Shown: one piece after another, positions 28,870 to 38,771 of the stretch
Numbering within the stretch: position 1 is the stretch's first letter
Layout of the letters: the number at the start of each line of letters is the position of its first letter
Assembly: GCA_002718415.1 (NCBI GenBank)
Contig: PBEM01000006.1
Coordinates: forward strand, 160,009-224,008
Direction of reading: 5' to 3'
Origin: Chloroflexota bacterium
Lineage (GTDB): Bacteria > Chloroflexota > Dehalococcoidia > Lucifugimonadales > Lucifugimonadaceae
DNA length: 64,000 nt
The notes under the pieces: model-generated
Databases searched by the model: none
Told to the model about the DNA's origin: nothing
What the model saw: the letters and a program-made list of their open reading frames with translations, nothing else
Translations under genes and position numbers: made by a program

Positions 28870-29730
28870 TTAGTCCCATTTTAAACCAATTCTGTTAGCT
28901 ACTCTGTTTATTCCTTCAAGTGCTAATGGTATTTTATCATCTGGAAGGTGTTCAATTAGAATATGTGCTTTTGGATTTGTCTTTAATAAACCCATTAGAA
29001 GTGATTCATTATCAAGTAGACTGTTAGGTGCATCAATAATTGATTCTTCAAAATGAGGTAACAAATTTTCTATAATAGTGAAATCTTTTGCATGGCATCC
29101 GAAAATTTTATTCGGAAGAATCCTATAAAATTCTTCGATTAGCTTTTTATTATTGTATGCTATGTTTAGATTACCAATGAAATTAACAGGATCCATATTT
29201 AATCCTAAATTTTTTGAACCTACTACATCAATAAAATCCTTGACTTTTTTAGGAGAAGATAGAGGACATGATACACCTCCTTCAACTGCTACTAAGACAC
29301 CTTCATTTTCAGCTATATTCATTATTTTTTTTGTACTGTCAACTAATCGATCAAATGTTTCTTTTGAATAATTTTCAGGGTGAGGGTGCCAAGCATTTTT
29401 ATTTAAACTACCTGGTCTTAAATATGTATTTTGACCATTAATTTTAGAAGTGAAAGCTATCATTTTCCCTACAAATTTTATGGCTTTTTTTCTTGTTATT
29501 TCATTTTTACTAATCAAGCCACCACCATAGTCACCCACTGTTTGAGGCATAATTAGTCCAAATTCATTATAAAGTGACTTGATTCTATTTATGCTTTTAT
29601 CATTAATGCTTTCAGTATTTGAAACTCTTATTTGTAAAGTTTTAAAACCTAAACTTTTAACTTTCTTTACCACTGAAACATTAATGTTATCCCAATCACC
29701 CTTTACTAATCCTGCTACTCCTAAAATCAA
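28870..29730 (-). CDS. Xylose-isomerase-like TIM-barrel sugar isomerase/epimerase
   Basis: 286 residues of the sugar-phosphate isomerase/epimerase (AP_endonuc_2) family. Candidate metal ligands lie in the conserved strands: VAVEGG, LGLNMDPVN, GCHAKDF and LIEHL. The fold is clear; the substrate is not. Begins with TTG, since no ATG is available near the first strand. Third last gene of the 27-37 kb operon; its partners suggest a sugar or keto-sugar substrate. Confidence 0.78.
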   Translation of the reverse strand: MILGVAGLVKGDWDNINVSVVKKVKSLGFKTLQIRVSNTESINDKSINRIKSLYNEFGLIMPQTVGDYGGGLISKNEITRKKAIKFVGKMIAFTSKINGQNTYLRPGSLNKNAWHPHPENYSKETFDRLVDSTKKIMNIAENEGVLVAVEGGVSCPLSSPKKVKDFIDVVGSKNLGLNMDPVNFIGNLNIAYNNKKLIEEFYRILPNKIFGCHAKDFTIIENLLPHFEESIIDAPNSLLDNESLLMGLLKTNPKAHILIEHLPDDKIPLALEGINRVANRIGLKWD

Positions 29731-29750
29731 ATTAAACTCCGATTAAATTT

Positions 29751-31250
29751 TTATGTATTCCCAAATTTTTTTGCTATTATTCTTCTTTGTAGTTTTCCTG
29801 TAGCTGTTCTAGGAAGAGATTTTGAAATATGTATAATATCTGGAACTTTAAAGTCTGCAAGACTTTCTAGACAGTGTTTCTTTATTGAATCTTCATTTGT
29901 ATTTCCATTAATTACTACTGCAGCTTGTACAGATTCTCCATATTTTTCATCTGGTACTCCAAATGATACAGCTTCCAAAACATCAGGATGTTTTAGTAAT
30001 ATTGCATCAACTTCTAAAGGAGAAATTTTTTCTCCACCTCTATTTATTAATTCTTTAATTCTTCCAGTTAAAGATAGATAATTATCCTTATCTATTATTC
30101 CTTGATCTCCTGTCTTGAACCAACCATTTACAAAAGATTCAGTATTTGCTGATTTATTGTTGTATCCTAAGGTTACATTTTCTCCTTTAATAACAATTTC
30201 TCCAATTTGACCATGTTTTAATATCTCATTTTTCCCTTCTGTGTTCATTATTTCTATTTCAACACCTGTTGCTAATCCAACAGTACCGGACTTTCTAATT
30301 TTTGGAGGAAGAGGATTTGATGACATTTGATGTGCTGCTTCAGTCATACCATATGCTTCTAAAACTGGAGCTCCAAATCTTTTTTCTAAAGAATCAAAAA
30401 CCACTGGCGCAAGTGCAGCTGAACAAGATCTTATAAATCTAAATAAACTGTGCGGAGCATTATCCTTATCTGCTCTCGATAAAAGAATTTGATGAATTGT
30501 AGGAACCGCAGAATACCAAGTAGCATTATTATTCAATGCTTCTGACCAAAAAGTGCTTGCTGAGAATTTTTTTTGGATTATTATTGTTCCTCCAGTATAC
30601 AAAGTAGATAGAGCAGCTCCTATTAGTCCGTGTACATGAAACAAAGGCATTACTATAAGAGATTTATCATTAGATGTTAAAGAATAATGTTTAGAAATAT
30701 TTTCTAAGGATTGAATTAAATTTCTATGAGTTAAAGGTACTCCTTTAGGTCTACTTGTCGTACCTGAGGTATGTAAAAATAAAGCTATATTTTTTTCTGA
30801 TGGTGTTTCATAATTCCTGATTTTTGTTAGAGTTACATTATCCATAGATAATGAAAATTTATTTTCTTCAAAAGAAGCAAAAATAATTAATATATTCAAT
30901 TCATTAGCAGCATTAATCGCCTCTGTTTTATCTTCGGAAGTAATCAGTATTTTTGATTTTGAATCTTCCATGAAAAATTTAAATTCCTCTTTTGTGTAAG
31001 CAGGATTTAATGGTGCAGCAATACCGGTTGCATTTGTAATGGATAAAAAGGAAATAATAAATTCTATATTGTTGTCTAATGCTATAGAAACAGTATCACC
31101 TGAATTCATTTTCAAAAAGCTTAGAAGTTCTGATCCTTTTTCAATGGAATCATTTAGATTTTTATAATTAATTTGAGAAAAATTTGAAATGATTGCAATG
31201 TTTTTATCATAAAGTGGATCAATTAAATTATTTAATGTTTTATTTATCAT
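29751..31250 (-). CDS. AMP-dependent acyl-CoA synthetase
   Basis: 499 residues of the ANL superfamily. ATP loop TSGTTSRPKG near residue 161, adenylate-binding YGMTEA, hinge GWFKTGD with TGRIKELINRGGEKISP, and the C-terminal lysine motif RTATGKLQRR. Activates a carboxylate to acyl-AMP then acyl-CoA. Pattern is close to short-chain/dicarboxylate (oxalyl- or malonyl-CoA-type) synthetases, but the acid is unknown. Two bases upstream of it ends its own start region toward the ABC permease gene. Suggests that the operon yields a free acid that is then activated. Confidence 0.85.
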   Translation of the reverse strand: MINKTLNNLIDPLYDKNIAIISNFSQINYKNLNDSIEKGSELLSFLKMNSGDTVSIALDNNIEFIISFLSITNATGIAAPLNPAYTKEEFKFFMEDSKSKILITSEDKTEAINAANELNILIIFASFEENKFSLSMDNVTLTKIRNYETPSEKNIALFLHTSGTTSRPKGVPLTHRNLIQSLENISKHYSLTSNDKSLIVMPLFHVHGLIGAALSTLYTGGTIIIQKKFSASTFWSEALNNNATWYSAVPTIHQILLSRADKDNAPHSLFRFIRSCSAALAPVVFDSLEKRFGAPVLEAYGMTEAAHQMSSNPLPPKIRKSGTVGLATGVEIEIMNTEGKNEILKHGQIGEIVIKGENVTLGYNNKSANTESFVNGWFKTGDQGIIDKDNYLSLTGRIKELINRGGEKISPLEVDAILLKHPDVLEAVSFGVPDEKYGESVQAAVVINGNTNEDSIKKHCLESLADFKVPDIIHISKSLPRTATGKLQRRIIAKKFGNT

Positions 31251-31252
31251 AA

Positions 31253-31984
31253 TTAATTTCTTTTTATGCTCATTATGGCTAGTATAAGTAAAATAAAAGC
31301 GAATAGTAATAGAACACCTATTTCTATAATAACTTCTTCAATTTTATATCCTGACATAATATTTCGTAATGCTCTATTGGCGTAAGTTAAAGGTGCTATG
31401 GCACTTAAAGGTTTAAAGTACCAAGGTAATTGTTCAACTGAAATGAAAATTCCAGATAAAAATATTTGTGGAGAAATTAAGACAGGTATGAATTGAATAA
31501 TTTGAAATTCATTTTTAGCAAATGTTGAAATAAATATACCTAAAGAAACTGAAGTAATAGTAAGAATGATTAATATTATATATGCATCAATAATTCTTCC
31601 TGAATAATCTATACTAACGACATAAACAGTAAAAAAAAGAATGATAGTTGATTGAATTAATGCAAATAATAAAAATCCAAATAAATAACCAAAAACTAGT
31701 TCAATTTTGGTAGTATCCGTTACTAATAATCTATCTAAAGTACCCTCTAAACGTTCTCTTAGGAATGAAACTCCAGTCAGCATAAAAACGAATACTAATG
31801 ACATAGTTGCAATTATAGCTGGCGCAGTTCGATTTAGAGTTTCCGGTTGATCTTGAAAACTGAATCCAATTAGTGACATTACTATCATCGGCGCTATAAA
31901 TATTAGAGCAATAGATCTATGGTCTCTCAATAATTGCTTAACAATTATTGATGTTATTCCAATTATTCGATCAAAAAGACTCAT
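31253..31984 (-). CDS. ABC-2-type transporter permease
   Basis: 243 residues with about six hydrophobic segments, of the ABC-2 (DrrB/YhgE-like) permease family. Charged stretch FLRERLEGTLDRLLVT after segment two and the LSGIFISVEQLPWYFKPLS signature region near residue 190 are typical. Usually exports lipids, drugs or polysaccharides. Works with the ATPase encoded next to it. It is striking inside an operon of sugar and acid enzymes. Confidence 0.85.
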   Translation of the reverse strand: MSLFDRIIGITSIIVKQLLRDHRSIALIFIAPMIVMSLIGFSFQDQPETLNRTAPAIIATMSLVFVFMLTGVSFLRERLEGTLDRLLVTDTTKIELVFGYLFGFLLFALIQSTIILFFTVYVVSIDYSGRIIDAYIILIILTITSVSLGIFISTFAKNEFQIIQFIPVLISPQIFLSGIFISVEQLPWYFKPLSAIAPLTYANRALRNIMSGYKIEEVIIEIGVLLLFAFILLILAIMSIKRN

Positions 31985-31988
31985 TTTT

Positions 31989-32708
31989 TTATTTAGATAA
32001 TTTCAAGAAAGCTTGTTCCAAAGAGTAGATGTCTTTATTTTTGTCTAAAAATTTTTCTGGAGACTTGTTTACAATTATTTTTCCGGATTTCATATATGCT
32101 AATTTGTTGCAATGTATCGCATCATCCATAGTATGAGTAGTGAGTAAAATAGTTATTCCTTTTGAAGATAAATTTATAAAATTATTCCAAAAGTCGTGTC
32201 TTAATTCTGGATCTAAACCAACAGTAGGTTCATCTAATATAAGTATTTTTGGTTCATGTACTAATGATATTGCAAGGCTTACTCGCTGTTTCATCCCTCC
32301 ACTTAATTTATATACAACTTGATTTTTATATTCAGATAGTTTTACAGTTTCAATAACTTGTGAAACGATTTCGTTTCGTTTTTTTTTATCTGATAAGCCA
32401 TGCATCCTAGCAAAAAAATCAACATTTTCATAAATATTCAAGTTTGCATAGATAGCATTTTTTTGAGGCATATAGCCTATATTTTTTACAATATTAATAT
32501 TTAAATCATTACCTAAAATTTTTATATCACCTTGAGTAGGTTTTAATCTTCCAACTAAAATATTTAGTAATGTAGATTTTCCAGCGCCATTTGGACCTAT
32601 AATTCCTTGTATAGATCCTTGATTAATATCTAAATTGATATCATTCAATATGTTTTTTTTTCCGTAATTAAAATTTAATGAATTTATTTTTATCCCTATT
32701 TTATTCAT
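31989..32708 (-). CDS. ABC transporter ATPase
   Basis: About 239 residues. Walker A GPNGAGKST near residue 38, signature LSGGMKQRVSLA, Walker B ILILDEPTVGLDP, and a TTHTMDDA H-loop. Pairs with the ABC-2 permease. The ATG at 32708 is chosen: it overlaps the aldose-epimerase stop by eight bases and starts the first beta-strand; an upstream frame to 32783 would add 25 residues lying entirely inside the epimerase gene. Confidence 0.9.
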   Translation of the reverse strand: MNKIGIKINSLNFNYGKKNILNDINLDINQGSIQGIIGPNGAGKSTLLNILVGRLKPTQGDIKILGNDLNINIVKNIGYMPQKNAIYANLNIYENVDFFARMHGLSDKKKRNEIVSQVIETVKLSEYKNQVVYKLSGGMKQRVSLAISLVHEPKILILDEPTVGLDPELRHDFWNNFINLSSKGITILLTTHTMDDAIHCNKLAYMKSGKIIVNKSPEKFLDKNKDIYSLEQAFLKLSK

Positions 32709-33591
32709 GAAATTTCCAAGCCCAAGATGTAGTTGAAGAGAAAGGATTATTTTTAGAAATATAACATGTACCTGTTTTTTCAACCCCGTTGTTATGAAGT
32801 TGAAAAGCGTTAACAGTGGAAGTTTGTGGTTCTAAACAGATTGCTTTATCAGTTGTATAAACCATCATATTAGTTATAGTTGGATCTCCACTTATTCCTA
32901 ATGTCAATTCTGGCCAGGATATATAACCTGAACCGTTTTCTTTTAGTAAGAAGCATGAATCACTTTCAAAGGGTTCAAGTCTTATACCGGAGCGTATTTT
33001 TTTACATAAATTTGAATTAATTATTTTACCTGAGGGTTGCATGTTTGAATTTGATTCCCATTCTCCTAAAGCATCGACTTTTACTAATCCTGATTGCTGA
33101 TTTAAACTTCTTTTAAACCAAGGATGCCAACCAATTGCAACTGGAAATTCTACCTTATCTTCTGTCTCTATAGTGATAGTTTGCACAAGAGCTAATTCCT
33201 TTAATGAACATAAGTATTTAATTTTTCCTGAGAATGGCCAAGGTTTAGATAAATTTGTTTCTAATAAGATCCTATTTTTAGTTAAATTTTTTACATTCCA
33301 AGTTTGATTTTTAACTAGTCCATGTATGGCATAATTTGAAGAATTTATTGGTAAATAGTATATTTTGTCCATAACGTTTAATTCACCATTTAAAATTCTA
33401 TTTACCCACGGAGCCATTATAAATGAACCAGATTCTTGAAGAAAAGAATTATATTTGTTTTGGACTAATAATTCGTATTCTATATTTTTATAAAAAATTT
33501 TGAACGATACTAAATGGGCACCTAATTTAGGAACAATTTCAACTGAACTATAATCATTACTAATTATTATTGAGTCAGATTTAATTTCCAT
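32701..33591 (-). CDS. Aldose 1-epimerase (galactose mutarotase-like)
   Basis: 296 residues with the beta-sandwich pattern of aldose 1-epimerases: GAHLVSFKI, the NRI loop (APWVNRILNG), the catalytic histidine in NYAIHGLV (about residue 91), the second histidine in GWHPWFKR (near 154) and an acidic LEPQTS near the end. Equilibrates sugar anomers in the cytoplasm. In the operon it would supply the anomer required by the neighbouring dehydrogenase. Confidence 0.82.
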   Translation of the reverse strand: MEIKSDSIIISNDYSSVEIVPKLGAHLVSFKIFYKNIEYELLVQNKYNSFLQESGSFIMAPWVNRILNGELNVMDKIYYLPINSSNYAIHGLVKNQTWNVKNLTKNRILLETNLSKPWPFSGKIKYLCSLKELALVQTITIETEDKVEFPVAIGWHPWFKRSLNQQSGLVKVDALGEWESNSNMQPSGKIINSNLCKKIRSGIRLEPFESDSCFLLKENGSGYISWPELTLGISGDPTITNMMVYTTDKAICLEPQTSTVNAFQLHNNGVEKTGTCYISKNNPFSSTTSWAWKFHE

Positions 33592-33600
33592 ATATTTTTA

Positions 33601-34401
33601 TTATTGATCTCTTAATGGGGGGTTACTTAGTTTAAAGCTGGAGCCCGCTCCATTTGAAGGTTTATAACCTAATTTTTGCTTTGCTTTTTCTATATTGAAG
33701 ATTTTCCAAGTATTATCAGATGTAGCATAAAAAGTGTCATATTTAATATTGTTACTAGCTTTTATACAGAGATCGAATATTTGAACTGTATCACTATGAC
33801 TCAACCATAATGAAAGCGCGAAAGGAGAAAATGTGGGATCGTCATTTGATATAACCCAACCTATACGTAAATTTAGGCATGATAATTGGTAATAATCTGA
33901 ATAATAACTACCTATTGATTCTCCATAAGCTTTTGCTACACCATAATATCCATCTGGTCTTATTCTATAGTTTTCATCTATTAGATCATATTGATTTTCT
34001 TTCAACTTATAATAATTACCTTCAGCAATAAATTTCCATGGTGGAGAGGTATAAAATCCACCTGTTGCATGATTAGATGATGCAAAAATTACTCTCTGAC
34101 AATTAGATCTTTTTGCAGCCTCAAAAACGTTATATGTACCAATTAAATTATTTGTAAGTACGGATTCCCATGGAGCATCAGATGATCGGTCTGCTGCTAA
34201 ATGTATCACTGTATCTATATTTTCAAAAGCTGGTTGAATTTTTTCTAAATTAGATAAATTAGCTATATGTGAATTTATATTTTCAACAGGATTTAGATCT
34301 AAGGATGAAAAATCATATTTATGATCCAACCCTTTGATTAATATAGAACCTATTAATCCTGCACCACCTGTAATTAAAATTTTTTTCTTAATTTTAGACA
34401 T
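33601..34401 (-). CDS. NAD-dependent epimerase/dehydratase, uronate-dehydrogenase-like
   Basis: 266-residue extended SDR. NAD motif GGAGLIGS (residues 12-19), ASSNHATGGFY, and catalytic YGVAK (Y-x-x-x-K). ASSNH, RPDGYYGVAKAYGE and the NLRIGW segment resemble what I know of uronate dehydrogenase (Udh), which oxidises uronic acids to aldarolactones. The actual sugar may differ. Its place between an amidase and an aldose epimerase fits a sugar oxidation step. Confidence 0.75.
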   Translation of the reverse strand: MSKIKKKILITGGAGLIGSILIKGLDHKYDFSSLDLNPVENINSHIANLSNLEKIQPAFENIDTVIHLAADRSSDAPWESVLTNNLIGTYNVFEAAKRSNCQRVIFASSNHATGGFYTSPPWKFIAEGNYYKLKENQYDLIDENYRIRPDGYYGVAKAYGESIGSYYSDYYQLSCLNLRIGWVISNDDPTFSPFALSLWLSHSDTVQIFDLCIKASNNIKYDTFYATSDNTWKIFNIEKAKQKLGYKPSNGAGSSFKLSNPPLRDQ

Positions 34402-34408
34402 TTGAAAT

Positions 34409-36739
34409 TTACTTGATAGGAATTAATTTTTGTATTGAACATTTATTCCTAATTATATCCCAATTCCATAGCTGTGGAATTGTTTTACCTTTTGCCCAAA
34501 GTTCCAGTTGGTTATGATAATTTTTTGATCCTGGGTTACCCGAAGAACCTAATGGAACAATCCATCTACTATTTTCCCAATTATATGGATCATGTGCATA
34601 TCTATTCACCGATGCGGCTATGATTTGAAAGTTTTTATTATAACTTCCTGCGAAAGGGGTATCGCCATCACCTCCTGCTGATGTTTTAGGCGGATCTAAA
34701 ATTTCAGAATATTTTTTAAATTGTTCACTTAACGGATGTTTGTGATTTGTTCTATGTAAAAAACCCCATTTCCAGTTATCTATATTGTTGTCGAATCGAT
34801 CATTTAGGAATTTAACTGCATATTTAAATGAAGAAATGAATACCTTATCCCATTTTATTTTATTTTGTAATAAAAAACTTTTTTGCAAACCTATCTGTTC
34901 ATTAATAAGCGGAATCAAAAATCTTCTTACATGAAAAACACCAGAAGGGTCATTGTTATTAATTATATTATTAGCTAAATCACCATAATTTATTTTAACT
35001 AAATATCTAACTATTTCTTCTTTGCATACAGAATAAATAGATGCAGCAGGACTATTAATATCCATAATAAAATTCCAATTAAATAATTCATCGAGAGCTT
35101 TTAATTCAAGATTAGATAAATCACAGTTTTTTATATTGATACTTTTTCCATAAGATATAATTTTTTCTGCTGGGATTGAATATTTTTCATTATGCATTTC
35201 AAGCATATTATTTATATTTAATTTTTTTGGATATTTATTTATATAATTTATTAATACCTTTGCTCTAAATTCTGGAGCAAAGGTATTTGATATAAAGAAT
35301 GGATAATCATGGTCAACAACTCTTTGGTTACAAGTAACAACCCATTTATTTTTTGGATTTCTAATTGAAGGTAATTTATCTCTTGGTATTTCACCTTTTA
35401 CAAAATACTTTTTTTCCCATCCTTTTACAATTCCCCATTGGTGTTGTGAATTTCTGACCGGAACAGATCCAGCAAATTTATATCCAAAATTTTTTTTAAT
35501 ATCAGCATATGGATAATTATTAGTTCTATCAGTCCAAGCATTAAATGCAGATTCCAAATCATCTGCAGATTCTGATTTCATTGCATTGAAAGCAGAATTA
35601 ATCCAGTATGTTCCTTTATCTGATCCACCGGGATCAGATAAAGAAATTCCATATTTTTTTTCCGGAGAACCAAAAATTATATTGCCATTTTTTGTTTTAA
35701 TAATTCTAACTTTTTTAACTTGACCATTTCTAGGAGAAATTTTTGACGTAAAATGGTTGGCATTTATCCATTTACCATCATTATAAAATTGAATCTTTTT
35801 ATCTTTAATTCTAAGTTTTTCCAAAAATAAATCTTGAGTGTCACCACCACCATGTGTCATTCCCCATGCAACCTTTTGGTTATGAGCAAAATGTAAAATT
35901 CCTGGATAGCCAGGTATAGTAAAACCTATACTTTCAAAATCTTCACACTTAAGGTGAATTTGATAGTAAACATTTGGAGTATCTAAAGCTCTATGTGAAT
36001 CACCTGCCACTAAAGGGAAACCTGAATAGGTTTTTTTTCCAGAAATTGCCCATCCATTTGATTCCCCATCTATATCACCAATAGTTGAATAATTTTTTGC
36101 AGCTTCTGTAAGTTCATTTATAGCATTTTCTATTAATCCAGAATAAGTTTTCCCAGGAGGAATAGTTAAAAGCGCACCAGGCAGATAACCAGTAGTTAAT
36201 TTTGCAGCCTTAATGCCTCCAATGCTTTTTGCCAATTTTGAATAGAATAATTTTGTGTTAAATGTTCCTTCTGCTGAATTTCTAATTTTATAGACTAAAA
36301 TACTATGTAAATCGTTCCATTCTTCAGGTTCTTTTTTTAGTAGATGGTATTCAATAGGAAGAGTATTTAAATTAGTAATATAATAATTTATTCCTTTAGT
36401 AAAATTTTTAAGCATATTTTTTGAATCTGTTGATGCTTTTTCTAAATCTCCTTTAGCTACGGAAATGAAGTCTCTTTTCAAATTTAATTCATCATTTGTT
36501 AGGGCTCTTTCTCCTAAATATTCTGAAGATCTTCCTAAACATCTTAATCTATCCAAATCCATTTGGAATAATCGATCTTGAGCAGTTACAAAGCCTTGAG
36601 CAAAAAATAAATCATTTTGATTTTTTGCATCTATATGAGGAATACCCCATTCGTCTCTGTAAATTGAAACAGTATCAATTAATTCATTAGTTCTATAATC
36701 TAATTCTAGATTTGGAAGATAATTTTTAGGATTTAACAA
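34409..36739 (-). CDS. Penicillin-acylase-family N-terminal nucleophile amidase
   Basis: 776 residues of the S45 family (penicillin, cephalosporin and AHL acylases). An A-chain-like part ends near residue 226 and the processed beta chain would begin at S227 (ESNGW), the predicted nucleophile and autocleavage point; HGGGDTQD and the C-terminal SGNPGSKNYHNQLELW are typical of the family. No signal peptide is visible, unlike many periplasmic relatives, so it may act in the cytoplasm. TTG start with AAAGGAAA eight bases upstream. First gene of the operon. Confidence 0.88.
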   Translation of the reverse strand: MLNPKNYLPNLELDYRTNELIDTVSIYRDEWGIPHIDAKNQNDLFFAQGFVTAQDRLFQMDLDRLRCLGRSSEYLGERALTNDELNLKRDFISVAKGDLEKASTDSKNMLKNFTKGINYYITNLNTLPIEYHLLKKEPEEWNDLHSILVYKIRNSAEGTFNTKLFYSKLAKSIGGIKAAKLTTGYLPGALLTIPPGKTYSGLIENAINELTEAAKNYSTIGDIDGESNGWAISGKKTYSGFPLVAGDSHRALDTPNVYYQIHLKCEDFESIGFTIPGYPGILHFAHNQKVAWGMTHGGGDTQDLFLEKLRIKDKKIQFYNDGKWINANHFTSKISPRNGQVKKVRIIKTKNGNIIFGSPEKKYGISLSDPGGSDKGTYWINSAFNAMKSESADDLESAFNAWTDRTNNYPYADIKKNFGYKFAGSVPVRNSQHQWGIVKGWEKKYFVKGEIPRDKLPSIRNPKNKWVVTCNQRVVDHDYPFFISNTFAPEFRAKVLINYINKYPKKLNINNMLEMHNEKYSIPAEKIISYGKSINIKNCDLSNLELKALDELFNWNFIMDINSPAASIYSVCKEEIVRYLVKINYGDLANNIINNNDPSGVFHVRRFLIPLINEQIGLQKSFLLQNKIKWDKVFISSFKYAVKFLNDRFDNNIDNWKWGFLHRTNHKHPLSEQFKKYSEILDPPKTSAGGDGDTPFAGSYNKNFQIIAASVNRYAHDPYNWENSRWIVPLGSSGNPGSKNYHNQLELWAKGKTIPQLWNWDIIRNKCSIQKLIPIK

Positions 36740-36805
36740 GATTAGTTTCCTTTTTTTAATATTTTTATTATTCTAATCCAAAAATTTTTAAATATTTAAT
36801 TATAT

Positions 36806-36881
36806 TGGTGGAGCTGGGGGGGATTGAACCCCCGACCTCTTCGCTGCCAGCGAAGCGCTCTCCCAGCTGAGCTACAGCCCC
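36806..36881 (-). tRNA. tRNA-Ala (GGC)
   Basis: 76 bases that fold as a full cloverleaf. Acceptor GGGGCTG pairs with CAGCTCC (one G-U), anticodon loop CTGGCAG gives GGC, and the T-arm has GGTTCAATCC. The 3' CCA is encoded in the DNA. Reads GCC and, by wobble, GCU alanine codons. It lies between the flippase-like gene and the operon starting at the amidase, on the same strand. Confidence 0.97.
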
Positions 36882-36884
36882 AAA

Positions 36885-37907
36885 TTATTTTTTAAAAAAA
36901 AATATAGGTCTTTTAATTATGTGCCAAAATGAAAATAATAAACCTCCAAAAACTATTACACTAAGCCATGAAATAATTCTATCTATAGTAACTAATGAAA
37001 CAGCGGCTAAATCAGGCAACCCAAATAAAATAAGCAAGGCTGCCATTCCACTCTCAACAAAACCAAACCCCCCTGGAGTAGGAATTGTAGTGAGAATAGA
37101 GGAAGTTAAAGTCGTTAATACTATAATCCATATGGAGATATCTATATTCATTGATTCAGCTACAAAATAGAATCTAAGTATTTCAAGAATCCATCCTATG
37201 CAACCTAATAGAAATTGGGTAGGTAAATTTCGGATAGAAAAACCACTCAAAATTGATTTATATATTTTTGAATATAAGGTTCTGATTTTTGGTGGTAGAA
37301 GTTTTTCTAAATAAGATCCAGATTTCTTAAGAAATGAAATCCCGGTAATTACTATAATTAAGAGTGTAACACTAACTAAAAAAATCCAGCTTGGGAGATC
37401 TATTTCATTAGATCTTTGTATAAAGAAAATGGAAAATAATAATATGAATATTATTACTAAAATATCTTGTACTCTTTCAGCAATAACCGTTCCTATTAAT
37501 GTAGAGAAACTGGATTTATTAATTTCTTTTGATAATATCCAACCTCTATAAGCATCACCTAAACGCATAAATGCAATAGAATTAGCAAACCAGCCCATAA
37601 GTATAATTCCGGAAAAAGATAAAATATTAGGTAAATTTTTATCATTATTGGGGATTGCAGATTTACAAATTAACTTCCACCTATATCCTCTCACAATAAA
37701 ACTTAGGTAATAAGAAAGAAATGCGAGAAAAAAAAGTTGTAAATTTACTGATTTTAAATTTGTTATAACTTCATACCATCTTACATCAAGAAAATTTTTA
37801 AAAATAAAGATTAATAATAATATTCCTCCGATTGAAACGAAGATTGTAGTTCTGGAAAAAAAACTTTTTTGTCTAAGTAATTTTGGGCGATTATTATTTC
37901 TAAACAT
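36885..37907 (-). CDS. Lysylphosphatidylglycerol synthase-type flippase-domain membrane protein
   Basis: 340 residues with about eight hydrophobic segments, of the UPF0104/LPG_synthase_TM family. The conserved RGYRWKLI near residue 73, MRLGDAYRGWILSKE near 115, GTVIAERVQD near 138 and PTPGGFGFVESG near 276 are the family landmarks. Members move or modify lipids or lipid-linked sugars. The catalytic acyltransferase domain of MprF is absent. Its gene runs with rsmG, and the tRNA follows 3 bases later. Confidence 0.85.
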   Translation of the reverse strand: MFRNNNRPKLLRQKSFFSRTTIFVSIGGILLLIFIFKNFLDVRWYEVITNLKSVNLQLFFLAFLSYYLSFIVRGYRWKLICKSAIPNNDKNLPNILSFSGIILMGWFANSIAFMRLGDAYRGWILSKEINKSSFSTLIGTVIAERVQDILVIIFILLFSIFFIQRSNEIDLPSWIFLVSVTLLIIVITGISFLKKSGSYLEKLLPPKIRTLYSKIYKSILSGFSIRNLPTQFLLGCIGWILEILRFYFVAESMNIDISIWIIVLTTLTSSILTTIPTPGGFGFVESGMAALLILFGLPDLAAVSLVTIDRIISWLSVIVFGGLLFSFWHIIKRPIFFFKK

Positions 37908-37917
37908 AAAAAAACAT

Positions 37918-38652
37918 CTAAAGTTTATAGGGTCTTTTAGAAGGTATACCAGATTTTCTAGGGAATTTATTTGAAGTTTTTTCTATTTTCATTATATACA
38001 ATATAATATCTTTTGGAGAAAATCCTGGAGATTCAACAATTTTATATAATGGAGGGGCACACCCTAAAAATTCTATAAATTTTTTTGAATCATTTATTTC
38101 TTTTTGTACATTATCTCCTTTTGGAAATATACCTGTACCTCCTATTGAAATAAAAGGGACACATAGTTCGGATAACGTTGTTAAAGGAGCTAAAGCTCTA
38201 GCTGTAACTATATCATATTTTTCTCTATGCTTATGATCATGTGCCAGATCTTCAGCTCTAGCATTAATAACATCAATTTTTTTTAGATCTAGGTCCTTAA
38301 TTACTTCTTCCAAAAAGTAACATTTTTTTTTATTTGAATCTAATAAAGTTATAGATAGTTCAGGAAATATAATCTTAAGTGGAATACCAGGAATTCCTGC
38401 GCCGGTTCCAATATCTATTAATTTTTTTTCATTGAACCAATTACCAGGATTTACATTACCTCCAAATTTTTTTGTAATCCTTAATGATCTGATAATTAAT
38501 TCTTCTGTAATTTGCTTTTGATCTTTAAAGGCAGTTAAATTAAATTTTTTTGAATAATTTAAAATCATTTCAGAATATTTATCAAAACCTTCTAAAATAG
38601 AAGCTTTTGGTTCTATACCGGATATTTCAAGTGCTTGGTTAATATATTTCAT
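37918..38652 (-). CDS. rsmG: 16S rRNA (guanine-527-N7)-methyltransferase
   Basis: Methylates G527 of 16S rRNA with S-adenosylmethionine. 244 residues. Conserved IDIGTGAGIPGIPL near residue 82, LLDSNKKKC following, and the VTARALAPL segment near 152. The N-terminal helical segment (NLTAFKD) is typical. Here it neighbours a membrane protein rather than mnmG or parA. Divergent from etfB across 119 bases. Confidence 0.94.
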   Translation of the reverse strand: MKYINQALEISGIEPKASILEGFDKYSEMILNYSKKFNLTAFKDQKQITEELIIRSLRITKKFGGNVNPGNWFNEKKLIDIGTGAGIPGIPLKIIFPELSITLLDSNKKKCYFLEEVIKDLDLKKIDVINARAEDLAHDHKHREKYDIVTARALAPLTTLSELCVPFISIGGTGIFPKGDNVQKEINDSKKFIEFLGCAPPLYKIVESPGFSPKDIILYIMKIEKTSNKFPRKSGIPSKRPYKL

Positions 38653-38771
38653 AATGATTGTTAAAAATAATTATAAATTTAGTTTTATAATATAATTAAA
38701 ATAATATCTTTTAGAATTATTAAAAATTAATCATATCTTATCTCTAGGTATACTCTTATAATATTAATCAC

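Noticed and set aside
36806..36881. Prophage or island attachment site at tRNA-Ala
   Set aside because: No integrase or direct repeat of the tRNA 3' end was seen nearby; flanking genes are ordinary.
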